Shown piece after piece: positions 13,601-29,000 of a stretch of 64,000 nt of DNA. The position numbers were made by a program, and so were the translations under genes. Under the pieces are notes generated by a model. It was not told the DNA's origin. It saw only the letters and a list, made by a program, of their open reading frames with translations, and ran no database searches. Within the stretch, counting starts at the first letter, position 1. The number at the start of each line of letters is the position of its first letter. The stretch is from Paracyclopina nana (lineage: Eukaryota > Arthropoda > Copepoda > Cyclopoida > Cyclopettidae): contig JAGUCH010000001.1 in NCBI GenBank assembly GCA_019096065.1, forward strand, positions 15,314,001 to 15,378,000, read 5' to 3'.

Positions 13601-16600
13601 TCCACAGCACCAAATGCAATTTGGTCGAGGTCTTCTGCATCAGGTGTGGACAGCAAAATTATTGCCTGTAATTTTCTGTAGGAAAAATGTCACAAACAAG
13701 CTGAAACTCATGTCAATGGTCACACATGCATTGAGTATAGAAAAAGTGGGTCAGCAAAAAAAGAAAGTGCCAATATTTCTTAAATATAACCTGAAGCTAC
13801 ATTGTATATAAACACAGCAGGAATGTACTATGAGGTGCTTTCCAAAAGAAGTTCTCACAAGCTTTGGACACTCGCACAGGGGTGCTCTTTGAAATCTGGA
13901 ATTTCATATTTTGTGGAAAACACAGGAACTTCTACGGTTCATAAGGTTCTGTCTGAAAGTCAGTGGAGCAAGAGATGGATTGGACAAGATTTTCATGCTA
14001 TGACAAATCTGACTGTTCTACCTGAGGGGGACGACAACAAGTCAAAAGTTGTCGTCGACAAGTGACATATGCACGCGAGCATGGAGGCAAACAAGCAAAA
14101 CTTGCCCATTTTCATAAGCTAAATAAACAAAACGGGCCATTGCTGCTGCTGCTGGACAACAAGGTTACACTCAACTCTGCAATTGCCTGGAGCTACAAGC
14201 AGACTCAAGAATGCTTTTAACAATGATCTGCGTAAGTCTCGAGACTCATCATCATCTTCCCCAGCTCAGATAATCCTACCTCGTTCATAAGACTAGCCAT
14301 AATGCTGCACTTTTGAGCTCGACTCCAACAGCTACATGCTGTATTATCCCAGGCAAAAGAAGGTGGAATCAGACATTTGGTCTCAAAAGCATATGAAAGC
14401 ATGTGCTGGAAATTTGCTAATTTTCCTATGAGATGGAGTTATGTCAACTGTTGGCTTTATGGCTTGCTAGCACATCAGGTGCTCATATTTTATGCTAGTA
14501 GACAAATTTTCCCCACGCCGTTGCTCTTTTTCAGCACGACGACGTCGGATTTATGCTAGCTGCTCCTTTGAGCATATTCTGAAGATCATTGAGATAAATT
14601 GAGCGTGGCAAATTCTTCTCCCTGCCATTATCATGCATGGGGTGAAATATGAGCTCAAATCGGATTATCATCATTATTTCGCGCCTGCCCTATTAAGCCG
14701 GATTTCTCCTGTTGCCAGTCATTTTTGAAAGGTAAACAAGGCCTCTGAAAAATGGCATCATCATCTTGCTCAAAAACAGATGCACGATTAATATTTCCGA
14801 CTTCTGGCCAAGCAAACAGCGCGCGCAGTGTAAACAGAGCTTGCCAAAAGTTTGATAACATCAGGTTGCTCGCTGACTTGAGGGGTTATCATAAGTTTAT
14901 TATCTTTTACTGCAGCAGCAGCAGGAAAAGGAGGAACCTTCTCCGTCGCGTCTGCTTCTACTGAAAACTCGTCGCGTTCCGCAATTAGCAGTCAATCAGA
15001 CTCATAGGTAAAAGTTTGACATGCTCCAGACATTTTAAAATCCAGAACACACGTGGAGGTGTTATGATTGAAGTTTCGCTTATGCTATAATGGCGCCGAG
15101 ATTCGGGCCCAGCTCATCTGCTTCGATGCAGCTTAAACGTCAGCAAGAGATCTCGGCCTACGGGTCACCTTGTCAGCTGACGCGAGGGTGATTTTTGATA
15201 CTATAACGAGCAGCAGATGAGCTCACCCTCGAAACGTCGTTCATCACATTTCCCTTGCCTCGTTGTGCATACGCAGTTTGAAGATTGAAATGTCCATTTT
15301 TTACTGGCTTTCAATTTTCCAAAAGTCTTGTCTCTGTTTTGTTCACGCTCGCGTTTTTTAATGGAGAAAATTCACTTGTCAATTTTTGAAGTTAATGCAG
15401 AAAAAGCTTTCACTGCGACAGCAAAGCTCGCAGACCACTCGGGGGAATTTGTGATGCTTTCAAAATTCCTCGGAAAATTTTTGCTCTAATTAGCTAAAGT
15501 CTGGCCTTTGTTTCGGGTCGCTCCAATTATAATCGGATATCATTTTTCTGCTAGCAAAAAAAAATGAAGCACTCCCCTCTCACGAAAAACGCAGTAGTCA
15601 TAGATCGATAATGGGTCCGTTTATGAGGCTTAACTGAGCAGTTATGCTCGAGCCAAGTTTTTCGAGGCAACAAACTGCTACCCCATAAAATTAGTCATCA
15701 GTCCAAGCCGAATTGCCCATAGGACGAAGCAGGAAAAAATGGCGTTGTTGTCATATTTACTGTAATGTTTTCTCATCATCATCATCTGAGACAATGGGGT
15801 TTACTTTGAACAGCTGCAACAGCTCTCATAATATCTGTGAAGATCTTGGCAACTAATTCATTTTTCTCGAGAAAAGAAAGCTTTCACATTACATGACAGG
15901 AGCAAAAAATGGCCACATTTTTTCGCCATAATTGCGTGTCGAAAAGCTGTTGTTTTGATTTATGGCTCGCGCAACTCTGACCTCGCCGCGGCAGTCACGC
16001 AACCTCGACTTTTGGCTGCAAAAAAGGGGAAATGCAAACCTGCTACGCGACTTGAGTTTCGACCTTTTAGCAAAAACACCGAGTCATTTTTGGTCGGCCA
16101 ACTCAGAGCTCAGGAGATTTCAAATTGTGTGCTGATTTTCCCTTAAAATAAAGGAGCCTTGTTGTGCGCCCAAACTTTCTCATAACTTTCGTGACTGATG
16201 GACGTGTAGATGGATGAATTCCATAAAGGTATATCCGGATTCCCACAGTTATGTTCAACAAATAGTGGCTAGCTCCCGGGTGGGGAAAAATCAATCACGA
16301 GATGACTTCAACGAGAAGTGTATAATATACTTAACTTGCAGCGTTGCAGGGGCGGGAAAAAGTAAATATGAAGCGAGTTAGATTTGTTGTGTGCTGTAGA
16401 AAGTTATCTGATGATGACCTGGCAAAGGTGTAAAGCTGAAATTCATGGCTGAGATCGATTTCAAATGCTTCTCCAAAGTCGTAAAGACTTTTTTGCAGCC
16501 GCTTTGACATTTTTTGTCACTTTCCTAGTTCTTTATATGGCTTCAGTGTATATCTATGGCTGGGCTGCTCTCCTCGTCAGCTAGAGAGGATAAAAATCAG

Positions 16601-19600
16601 TTGGAAATAAAAAAAGTTTTACTTTTGCGCTATATAGTTTTCATTTTAATGCGGATCTTCTGATAGGCGTGCTATCATTTGACGACGAATTTATTGCATT
16701 CTTTCGCGTGATTTTCCTCTCCTTTTTGCTACTACTCGACATTAGGCAGATCAGTTTACGTTTGTTAAAATTCCAAAACGGCTCGCTTTAAAAATGGGCA
16801 GAATTTCAAGCAACGCCACTGTCAAAAAGTCGAGATGAGCATCTCTCTAAAAATCTGTGCGCGCTGCAGCAAACGTCGACGACGACGACATTTCAAAATA
16901 AAACTACTTTTCACCTGGCCCAAGGGACATGCTTTTTCTTTGCCACACTCTTTAAAAAGGCATTGGAAAGTTATGAAGATTGTCTTTCAAAAATAGACAC
17001 TAAACAGAAAAGCTGTCATGTCTCTAGTCTCGTCTTTTTTTGCGGCCATTCACATCAAAGAAGATACAGAGTTTGCCCCCAAAAATCTCGATCACTATCA
17101 ATATTTTTTTGAGAGCCACCACCACCGCCAGCTTTCTCTGTAATAACATGGGAATCCATAAAAATCTGGATACTTATCAACAATAAAAAGATGTAGAGAG
17201 AAATCCCAAGAGATCTATTTCACCACCCTGCAACTACTGAGCTTTAGTCCATATTGTACATATTTTTCTTCCTGAAAGCTCCAGCTTATTTTCACCAACA
17301 TCATACTCTTACTAGTGAGCAGTTGACAAAACAATGGCCATTTCTTACCTAAAAGAAGGAAGGAGGAATTCATTATAACCCATTATTTGCTGACAAACAT
17401 AAGCAGATGTACGTGGCATTAATCCCTCATTGAAGTATGCTATCCCGCAGAAAAGTTGTTGTTTTCGCGGATTTTCAAATGTAAAATGAAGCACAATTTG
17501 GAAGTGACACACGCGTGATTGCGCGCGTGCACATGCGTTGTTGTTCCTTTGTTTTTGGAAATAATAGAAAAAGTGGACATTTCGCAGGATTTATGGGCCA
17601 GTCAATATGCACAATTGGTCACCACCACAGGGATCTATCTCTTGTGCTTTAGTTTTCAAAAGTTATTACAGTAGCAGATGGTCAAATGTCCACTGAGTTA
17701 TGATAATAATGGCGGACTGACTGACCCCATATAAATGTTTAGCCCCAAAATGAGACCTGTCATCTCTGTAAACACTGGACATGCCATCGTGAATCACGAC
17801 TACAGCTGCCTTTTATTATTAGTACTTTGGCTGCGGATGCACATTTTCCAATTTGCAAAATCAATTATATACCATTGCAGTTTCATATGCTATTATAGGC
17901 TCATTGATGCAGAAATATCCACGATTTCATCGTTACTGAAAAAAAGCTCTGCACAACTGCACTATTGTGTATTGAACGCTTATTGCTTTGAATTTCGTGG
18001 ATGTTTGATTTTGTTCCCATCATCATCAAAAATGTAGGAGGAATTTCGTCCCAATGGTTCATGTTCATGGAGCTTTGGAGACAAATTCTTTTGTAATCTG
18101 AGTCATCCACAGTGGGCACGTGTCTTGTCGAGAGACTCCACCCTGGATTATATGCTCAAGATTAAGGAAAAAAGTTGAAGACGAAAAAATTATGAGCCTC
18201 AAGCTTGAGTTGACAAAAAAATCCAGCTGCCACCAAATTTTCAAAAGCAATAAGTTATTGTTTCGTTGTCGCGCGCACATACATCTGTCTTCTCGTTACA
18301 GGTCCAACTTTTTTTGCTTTTTGAGGAATTTTAGCTCTAGCCAAGAATGTCATCATACACTCAAAAGGTATTAGAATTTGAGACTTTTGCTGACAAAAGC
18401 CCCGAACTTTATGACCTATTTGCCCAGCTTCGCTGCTAAACAGAGCAGATGTGTAGAGTATGCCAATTTGCTTATCAAAAATCATTTATGAGATGGTCGC
18501 TCTGCAATGACGAGTGGTGTGGCGGATGGTGGATGAAAAATCACCATTAGACAATTGAATAATGGCGCAATCATGGTCAAATGCTTTCGCATTTAGCTGA
18601 CCGTTACTAAAATAAAAGCTTTCTCTGCTGCTGCTCAATGAAAACATCACATCAAAAGATAGCGAGACGAATCCCCATTCCTAGCAGATGTTTCGGGCAT
18701 GACGAATCCTTTAAGTAAAAGTGTCAATTATGCTCATTTGACCGTTATCCTACATACAGCGCGCTACATATGCTCCTATCAATTCTTGCGAGTTGACAAA
18801 GATAATAATTGTTCAAGGTTTTTCCCAAACTCGAGCTCTCGCCTCTTCCTCGAGGCTACGAGCTCCGTTTTATGACTTTCAGCTTTTTGGAAAATGAGTC
18901 AATTATCCAATTTTCTATTTACTGCTGCTGCTGCTGCTCAACAATTTATGCTTGACAGTTGTTACCTACAATATCCTCCGCCAAAAAAGGGTAAACGGGC
19001 AATGAATGGAAAAAAGCTCGACTTTCTGCCTCTCAGAAAAGCGTGGTCGTTATCAAAAACCAATTCCCTGCATCAGATAAGAGGAGCCATAGAGTGCCTT
19101 ATATATAATGCCACAGTAATAATGCCGCGCGCTTTTGTGCATCCAAATCTTCTATTTCATATGTACGTGTGCTCCTCATGCCAGCCAAGTTCCATAAAGT
19201 TTCGATGCGCGCATTAGTCAGCCTCAATGAGGATTTTTATGGAGGAGCCCTTCTTTTTCGACGCCCATTCTCATTTAGGGGTCCGGGTTATTTTGGACAT
19301 TTTCTCCGCCGTTATCAGATTGTTTTAATTGGGTCACCTGATTTTCACAGCTCTTGGGTCACAATGTTGGATGGCTGATGGCTGAGGTTGTGGAGGATTA
19401 CATATTGGCAGAGAACATAATCCGCATTGGCACGATTCACGCTATATGGCAAGCATTTCTAACAAAGATTCTTCTTTTCCCATCCATATTGTGCTATTGG
19501 AGCCACCTACTTTGCGCAAAATACCAGCCAATTGATACAGAAAAAAGCCGCGCGTCCTCATATCTATCAAAAGCACCACCGTTGATTTGCTTGCCCTTCA

Positions 19601-22600
19601 AACTGTTGACATGTATTTGAGTGCGCAACGGACAGCGGCGCACTGGTCACAACACCTCAGCTACGCGCATGCGCGAGAGTAGTAATTGGCGAGTCAGCTG
19701 CTTTTCGCAGCTATGAGCTACTTTTAAGCTGGATATTTGATGCCTAAACGAGGCCAATTGAATTAAAGTTATTGAAGCTCAGGTTTCCAGTACGTGACGA
19801 CGTTTTGAACGTGCCAATTTTGGAATATCATGGGAAAAGTACCTGGAGGGGGGTAAAAATGTTTCCTCCTTCTCGGCAGCATTTCACGCACATTTGTAAA
19901 CATTTGCTGCTGCAAATCTAAACAATTGTTGATTGGGGTCACGATATTTTGCATACAAAAGGGAAAATGCTGCTCTGGCATCAGCAGCAACGATAAATCC
20001 CAAGATTTATGGCCAAAGTGACTTCGATTTATTTCAATCCAAAGCTCATTTTGTCAAGAGGAGTAAACAAATTAATGGCAATCATGATGACTACGACTTT
20101 TTATTGGTGGATCCTGCAGCCATTTTGAATGCAGCTTCATCATTTGTTATCCGATCTGGCATTGACAAACAGACCCACCCACAAAGATTATCAAAGCAGC
20201 AGGCCCGCCTCATCTGCTCATAGCTTAAGCACACATGAGCTGGGCATGCTTAAATTGATAGCCATTAAGCCACATGGATCACAACAAGCTAATTTTGACT
20301 TTTAATGATGCATGCTTAGGCAGCTGATGATGCTACGAGTTTGTTTTTAAAAGCTCAGTGATGAATGGGCCACTCAACCTACTTACCTAGTACCAAAACT
20401 CAAAGACCTGGCTTAGAGGGTCATGCAAGTGTACTAACTTACTGTAGATAACTGATGAAGAAAATGACGTGGGCAGCGGAGAAAAATGTCAAAAGTGGAC
20501 ATTTTTTTGTCTTCGCCCAGTACCAAATAGAATATGAGGGAGAGATAAGACATTCTCGCTTAGTAGTATTTTAATTGCACCTAGACGTCTGAGGGGTGAG
20601 ATAATGCATCAGGTCTCTACCCCTTGAAAAAAGAGCCGAAATAAAAATAGTAGTCGAATTCATCAAGGTTTTCCGTTTGAAAAATGAGCTTTCAACTAGG
20701 TAGGAGCAGCCGTAGTCCATCTTTTGTCATTGTTTATGAGGCTACAAAACGTTTATTTGTGAACTGCACCACCGTGGCACTGCTGCTCGCAACTAATCTG
20801 GCTCGCCTGCAGCATATTCAAAAAAGAACAAAAGAATTACTGGGCTTTTCTGGCTTTGGTTTGCTCAGGATTTATGACAATGTGTGTCTGACCTGTCAAC
20901 AGGTTCTCCAATGTCATGAGACAAACTGTTTCTGATGCTAAGATTAGAGACTCTCTCATACGCAGAGAGATGAGTGTAGAGCGTCATAACGCGAGAGAGA
21001 TACGCCGCCACGTCAATCACCGTTGGAATGCTCCATGCATGATGGAATGCTGGCATTTATGGTCGATTTCTCATTTCTCAATGGCCACACTGTGCCCTGC
21101 TGGCGAGTGGGCGCCACAAATCACGCACACTTTCTTGATCATAATGGCTGATAGGACGATGACAAGTCCACGTCCTCGGCATAATGACAATATTTTGTCT
21201 TCTCGGACCCTCCACGACGAAGTCGAATTCATTTGAATGAATTGATTTACGGCGCGCCCTCTAGTGTGCATCAAGATCATTGCGAGATAAGCGTTAGCCA
21301 ATGTCGGGAAATGACCACTTGAGCGATAATTTACGCGACACTTTTCTCCCTAAAAATTGCCGTTTTCGGGGCGATGGCCCTCATTAAATATCAGCTAGTC
21401 GTTGTTGTTGTTATGGCATTTTCAAATTGGCCATTATTTCTCAAAAGTTGTTGCAACAAGGGCTGGAGAAATGTCAGCTAGCACCGGGCGAGTAGGTGCG
21501 AAAAGCGCGCTTTTTTGGCGTTTTTCGCCGCCTTTTGTCGCTTACCGCGCGCGCCGGCCTGGCGCGAGTTAACTCGCGCGCGCGCCCTCATTCAGCTGAC
21601 GCTAGAAATAGCCGCATCAAGCAGAGCGCAGAGTTACTTAAGTGGGAAAAGCGAGCTAAATATCAAAAGGCGTGACTGATAGTGAGCTGATGATTAGATT
21701 GCATATGGCATTTGCTCCTCTCTCTGCACGCGCGCATCTAGCTTTCAAAGATAAGGCAAACGCGATCGAGGTGTGCGTGGAGAAAACAGATTTGGAAATC
21801 AAATTAGGTTTTCACCATGATAAAAGTCAATTGCTGGCAAGGCACGCCCGAAATCGGTTCAGTCAGCCACCCAAGAGCAAAGATGACGGTTTTTTGGGGC
21901 CAAAAAGTGGCAGGCTGCGGTCGGATTGGATTTGATGATCCTCTTCTTCTACCTGCTTTTTGAGCGGGAAAAACGTGGCGAAGCTCGTTTGGCCAATCGC
22001 CAAACGCGCCACTCTCTTATGACAGCCCAGATATGAGAGCGCGCAGCGCCATAACTTCATATGAAATATGAACGCCATATTCTCATTGGACGCAACGCGA
22101 GCTCGCAGGGCGGGGAATACAAATACGGGACTGCTTTTGCTACAACAAGAAGAAGGGAGATACGGACCCTTTCCACCATATTATTGCCTGCTTCTCCTTC
22201 TTCTTCTTCAGCTGATGCTGCTGGTGGGAATTGGCCATAAAACGGTGCTATGATAAAAACTAATCCGCTGTGACTTGAGGATTACTAGTGCGCAAAAAAC
22301 TGTTGATTTTTTGGCGGCTTTTCCAAGGTCAGCCATCGCCATCGTCGATATATCTCCCATGCAGGTTTTCAAAAAAGCAATTCGAATTCACGGCCAATAA
22401 CGCCCGGGGCTGCCAAATACCGTGTTTGTTGCAAATGCTAGTACGGGGCTTTTTTCCATGCTACGCAAAGGAAGTCGTTTTACTATGGAAATATAATTTC
22501 CTTCGGATAATACTACGAGGTGTAATAAAGTCATATTGTATGCGAACGTGAGCACAAATTATATGCCACGACAATAAACCATGTATATAATGAAAATGGG

Positions 22601-23012
22601 CTGTATTCGTTGTAAATTAATTTCTTTATGGCCGACCGAGGATCATCGCGTTGTTGCAGGCTAATTTTATGACAGCTGGTTTTAGCCATTACATATTGAA
22701 GCACAACGACGACGACGACGACAAAAAAGTGTTATGATGAATTTTCCAGATTTTTGCCTCGCCTTTTATTGGGATCATCCAGGGTTCAAGTCATTATTCG
22801 TGATCTTTATTTACTACTTTCTCTAGATTTCGTGCCAAGATTTACACAGTTATTCCTAAAAGATAATTAGCCTTCGCATACTAATTACTTTATTGCAGGA
22901 TGTTTCCATATACTAGGCTAAGCTCAGAGAGCGCGCGCAAGCTCACAAAACGATTGCATGACTGAACATTTCTCCTGGATTATTTTTGGGTCACAAAAGA
23001 TGCTGCTGCATG

Positions 23013-23047
<35 letters not shown>

Positions 23048-26000
23048 TTGGCAACTTTGGGAAAGTGCCATAAAAAGGTAAAAGGATTAGTAAAAAAAAG
23101 AGCCACATTTTGCATCACATTCTGCTTTGGAGCAGCGATCACTTCTTTTAACGGCTATACTTTACGCGAGCTTTACGGACGCCAGAAAAGTTAGATTTGC
23201 CATTAGACGTATTTTTAATGGTTACGAGCGCGCAGCTTATCTGTTTTGTGATGGCAATGCATGCACATTTTGTGCGCCTCTTTTAAAAGCTTTCGTAAAA
23301 TTCAGTTTTTGTGTAAGAATTCTTCGGTAGGTCTCAAATAGCGCAGATTAAAGAGATAGATTTATAGCCTTACTTTTGACTACTACTACTTCTACTCTTC
23401 TTCTGGCCAGAGCAGCATTGTGTCGTAAGTACAATTTCGACAGCAGCAAATTTTCTGCATATCTGAGGAAAAAAGCTGCGAAGACACAAGAGGCCAAAAA
23501 AGAAAGGGGAGAATTAATTTGGCTGGCATATTTGTGTACATTAAAGATTTTCAGACGCAAACTACTCTCAGATTTATATTGTCCGCTTTGAAAACAAAGC
23601 AAAAAGAAGACCCACTCTCGTACACAGCAACGAGAATTTTGTCATTGGACACTTTTTTGCTGCTGCTCAAAACAAACAGCATTCTGATATGCCCACCTTT
23701 TTGCCCTCTGTTATGAGAGTTCGGACACTCTACAACATTCTGATGGGTAAAAAAAGGAGCATGATTTACGATGGCAAGCCTTTTATAGCCATTACATTCC
23801 ACACGTTTATGATTAATTTCCACACAAAAAAGAGCCCATAAATTGGACTTAATTGAGTGTGACAGGAGGGGCCAAAAACACACGGCGGCGTGGAGAATAA
23901 AATACCAGATACATCCACAGGTGATTTTTCAAAAGGCATTTCGCCTTCTGACAGCTTAAAGTTCACATCATCCAATCAGTTTTGACACATTCCTTTACAG
24001 TTCTCTGAAGATTTACCATTATCATACTGAAGCCGCATGATGCATCGCATGGTTCTCCACAATGAGGGGAAAAAATGAAAAGAGATTGATTTTTCCCTGC
24101 ACTGCATGGGGATTATCCCCATAGTGCATGTGTAATTGCAATGCTGCTGAAGGTAAGGCTGCTACTTAAGTTCAATGACTTGGAGAAATGCAATAATCCG
24201 TTATTTACATACATGTTGACTCTCTCTCTCCTTATGTAATTTGATCTTTTTGGTATTCAGCAGTTTTGAAAATGTTTTCCATCATGGCCATGGCTTCTTA
24301 TCTTTCATCCCCATCAAACCATTTCAGAGATCTTTTGTCAAAAGTTGACGAGCTGTGAGCTATGCCATCTCTAGGCTTTAAAATGGATAACATTTCTCAG
24401 CTTTGACACCTACTCAACTTTTTTTTGTTTCCAACCAACCAACTTCAAGCCAAATCTGTCAAAAGATTTTGATAAAAAAGAAGGGAGGAGGGCCTTTAGT
24501 TTGCGGTAACGCAACTTGGAATAATGGCTAAAAGCCAGCAGCAACTTGTTGTTTTGATTTTTTTTGTCTCAGGGCTAGACATTATGGCGCCTCGAACGTA
24601 AACAACCAACAGTCCCCCCCTTTTTTTCCAGCCCGGATTCATGACAAATGCATGCGATTTATACACTGGTGTGTGCAATGAGGCACAATTGTCAACATAT
24701 GAGAGATGGATGGCACCTTTATGTAGGTGTACAAATGTATGCGCATATCAAAACAAAGCACTCACGCTTCTTTGCGTTATTGAAGCGAAATTCAAATTTA
24801 AATGTGTGGCCATTATGGCGTGAAATCTGTAGTGCAGCAGAAAAATACTTCCACTTGGCTGGCTCCAAAACTGAAAATCTCTTGAGCAAACAATTTTTGG
24901 AAGAAATTTTTTTCTCTCTCTCTCTCTCTTTCCACCAGAGATGTCAGTCAAAATGGCGCTTGCTCGTTAAATGTTGTTTATGGGGCAGGTCTTAAAGTTG
25001 ACTAACTCCTGTCTTTATATGGTTTTTCGCTGCAAATACCTGGATTTTCTTGCAAAGCATGCTGCAAATAAAAGCTTTTTTCCCGAGAAATTAAGTGTGG
25101 GGCCGCCAATTAATGGGCTAGTGCAAAGCGGAGCAATTTCAAGCATCCCAAGTACACATTTTTATAAGCCCATCAGACAAGGGCCGTCTCGAGAGCAAAA
25201 AGCATTTTTATGATGAGCTCCAATTTTATATTTTTAAGGCCACATTTCCCACTGTGGCGGGCCTCAGTAAAAATAGCTCGGGTGCTCTTAAAAGGAATAT
25301 TTGTCGTCACACTGAGCTATTTGCTGCACTTAAAACGGTGCATTTTCCCACTGTGCACTGCAGATCAATTCTTCATATTCGCCTAAATTGGCCATTAAAG
25401 AAGCTTCGGCATCCGAAAATCAAAAAAGATGTGGGAACTTCCATCTAGGAATTGCTTATGCCTCAGCAATTCTATTAGGATTTATCTTTGGTCCGAAAAA
25501 CGCTGCTGCTCCTGGATATTCTCAGATTTACGAGAATTACCGAATTTGTATCATATCTCGCCCTCGCAGCCTGCTGCTGCTCCACTTCTGACTCTCATAA
25601 ATTCATAATGTGTTCATTTTGCCAATGGATTTCCGATCAGCTGTTCCCGAACCAGAGCACGTGGGGTCATAATTTTTCACCCCTTTTCGAGGGAAACTTA
25701 CCTAGAATGTGAAGAGGAATTCTGGATATGAGCTCATAATTGACATGAAAAGCTTCTGCACATGTTCTTACACTAGAAATAATTGTCCAAAGTGTTCGCC
25801 AGGGAGTGAGTAAAAATGGCACCCAGAAGAATCGTATTATGACACATGGAGAAAATCTCCAATATGCGCTTTTATACTATATGCCCATATGTTTTGTTTG
25901 GAAGGTTAATGCTCAGCTCTCGACATTTCTACAAATATATAATACATGTCTGTTCACACACACACACACCAGCAATGGAGGTCAGGCTGTTTTTAACCCA

Positions 26001-29000
26001 GACTATTCAAAAAAGGTGAAAGGTGAGCCTTTACTGTCAAAATACTAAAGCATGAAATGCATTTGTGCTATGGACAGCAGCCACACTGTGGCCAGTCCAG
26101 GGTAAAAACTAAGAGGAGCAGTATAATAATTGTTAGGGAGGCTTTGAAAGTCAGCCAGGCCATTTGACCCTTTTATGGTCGGATGGTCCCAATGTGTACC
26201 ACCATAATGCACGAAATAAAACAAAATATCCACACAATACAATAGGAAAAGGGGGTCAGCAGCAGCAGCTTTGACAAATGTAAAACGGTTGTCCCTGTCA
26301 TCTCTCCGATTTTGAACGCTTTTCTCTTTTTACTGAGGAGTGATAGAAAACGAGCTGTGAATCTCGGTTGTTAAGACGAAAAGGAGAAGAGATGGCTATC
26401 AAGGTATCATAACAGTAAATCTTCATTAGATTTGTGACCCTGGACAAGAAACCAACAACATTGGCTTTTTTATCTTAGCATATTTCGAAAACAGGTCGCC
26501 GGTGCATGCTGTACTACTACTAGTTGAAAGAAATGGAATTCGAACAGGTTCGTAAATCTCGGCTCATAATAAGTGTCAGCTCGGTAATTAATTATAGCAT
26601 CTAGTAAAGCAGCATAAATCTTGCGCTTTGAGTGCTGCGAGGCGGTGCTCATGTGCTGAATCAATTTAACACCGCCAGGTTCTTTTTTGACATAATGGAG
26701 CCAAAGCACGAGCGGAAAGTTAACAAATTGGGCCAATTGCTCCCGGGGAAATATCCTAATAAGGGTTCACGTTTTGATTACAACCTTCCATTCAGTGGGC
26801 GGTCCACATCTCATTCAGGATCGACCTCCTGAGGGCTCACATATGGCCCACTGCTGAGTCATGTGCACTACTGGTCTTTACCAAGCACATACGGAATAGA
26901 TGAGGTTGCGCGGGGCGCGCGAGCTCGCGCTAATCTTGCGCAACCTGTGGATGGGGAGCTAGCTAACTCACCGTTTACATAGGGTCAAGTTACTGCAGAA
27001 TAATACTATATGCTGGCAAAGTCAAAGACCTCTGGCTGAATGTCATCCTGTTTGTCATGCTCATATTTATTGCTTTGGACTTCCTTTGAGTGCAGGATCA
27101 GAAGTAGTTTTTAAAATCACCTGGCCGCGCTAGCGGGCTGCGGCTGGTCCCATGCAAATCTTTCAAAATGGCCGTTCACAAAGGGATGATTTACAATACC
27201 TACCTGAGCTTTGGTCATTAGCTTTATGAATGGCCATAAAAATATGCCATCCCAAATGGCCATGTTTGTGAACAACCGGCTTATCTAAATCAGACACGCG
27301 GGAATGGACAAATCGACATGAGTTCACTTTCACAACTTGAAAGCTATCTGATCTGATGAATAATGCCTTCAGACGAAGAAGAAGAAGAAAATTCCTCGCA
27401 TTTTGACCAATAACTCTCGTCCGAATGCTGCACAACAACTTTTCTTGATAATCATCAATCAATTGTGAAACCCAAAATGTTTGAAAAACTATTTGCTGAC
27501 GAAGGAGGTCTTGTCATCTGTTGAGTTACTTATTGTAATATGAGCCTAGGTAAACAGTAATGGTCTATGTTTTTATCTAGTCCCAGTCATCTGATCCAGA
27601 AATGCTAACAAGTAGTGAGCTCATATCACAAATTGGATAAAGGGTAAAAACCTCTGGGGAATGTCAGCTGGCCATAAAAATCCCAGAGCTTGATCAAAAT
27701 CAATATCATCGTAATAAACGTTTATAGTCTATAGCCCGGTTCCAACAACAAAATAAGTATAGTATAAGTATGATTAACCAGTATAGTATGGTACAGCTGA
27801 GCGCGCGAGCTAGCAGGCACCATACTATACTTATAAGTATAAGTAAGGTGTCCATACTATACTGATTTTCATTGTTGGAACCGGGCTTATGTTGACATCT
27901 CATACTACGCGCTGCGCAAGACTTTTTCAATTTATGGCTATTGATAAAAGGTAAGATTTATCATGTCCTCTCCCTTGAGCTCCAATCCAATGCAAGTCCA
28001 ATGGAAATCTTATCTGATTTCCCCCCTAACTTTTGCCATAACTTTATGCTATGCACAATTAGAGAAAGTGCATTGAAAATATATATGGCTACTTTGTTAA
28101 TTAACCAGACGATGAATGGGCGACCTATGCAGCTGCAGCCTGAAATGCGCGCGAAGAAGTTCACGCGCTCTTTCCCGGCGCGCGCTTTCATTTAAGTAAA
28201 CAACAACACGGTCGCTCGGCCAGAAAGCAATAAATATGAATGCTCCTGTTTTCAGACTCTCCTCGAACAACACGTAAGTGTCCAATATTTGAAGTGGAAG
28301 TGCCATCACAAATCATTAGAAGAAGCAGCAAGAGCGAAGGAGGAAATATCGATTTTGAATGGCCCTCCACCCTTGATTAGTCATCCCATTCCCCAATATT
28401 GCTGAACATTTCTACGTTTAACACTACTACTACTACTGGCTGCAGTCAAAGAAACGACAACAACAAGTGGTCTAGGGGAAAATGTAATTTCAATTAGTCA
28501 CACTCCACGATGATGACGACGATGATGATGGTGCAGAGCAGAAACTCAAACACTCCAATCCCATACTTTAAACATTATTAGTATGAGGGTCTGATTTGAT
28601 TTGCATAAGATTTCGCTTGAACCAATATGGAAGATTGGGAAAATGGCTCCACATTTTTTCCATCCCCCCTCGACAAATGGTTTCGAATCTACTAAAGTTC
28701 TTTATGGTATAATAAAGGAGATGATCATTAATTTTCTTCTATGGCAATAAAAGATTCTCATGAATGAGATTTTGCGAACAATATGGAAAAGTAGCACCGA
28801 ATCATCAAAGGAAAACGTGCATTATCAAAGAACTAATACAGGCCTTTTTGATACGTGACACACGAGGCGCATATACGATTCTGGGTACATACAATATGCA
28901 AGTTGCACGTTTACTAATAATGTAATGGGGATATTAGATGGAGCATTTGTAATCCTGTTTATTGCAGAGGTACTATAGAAGTATCTTGCTTTTAGTGCAT

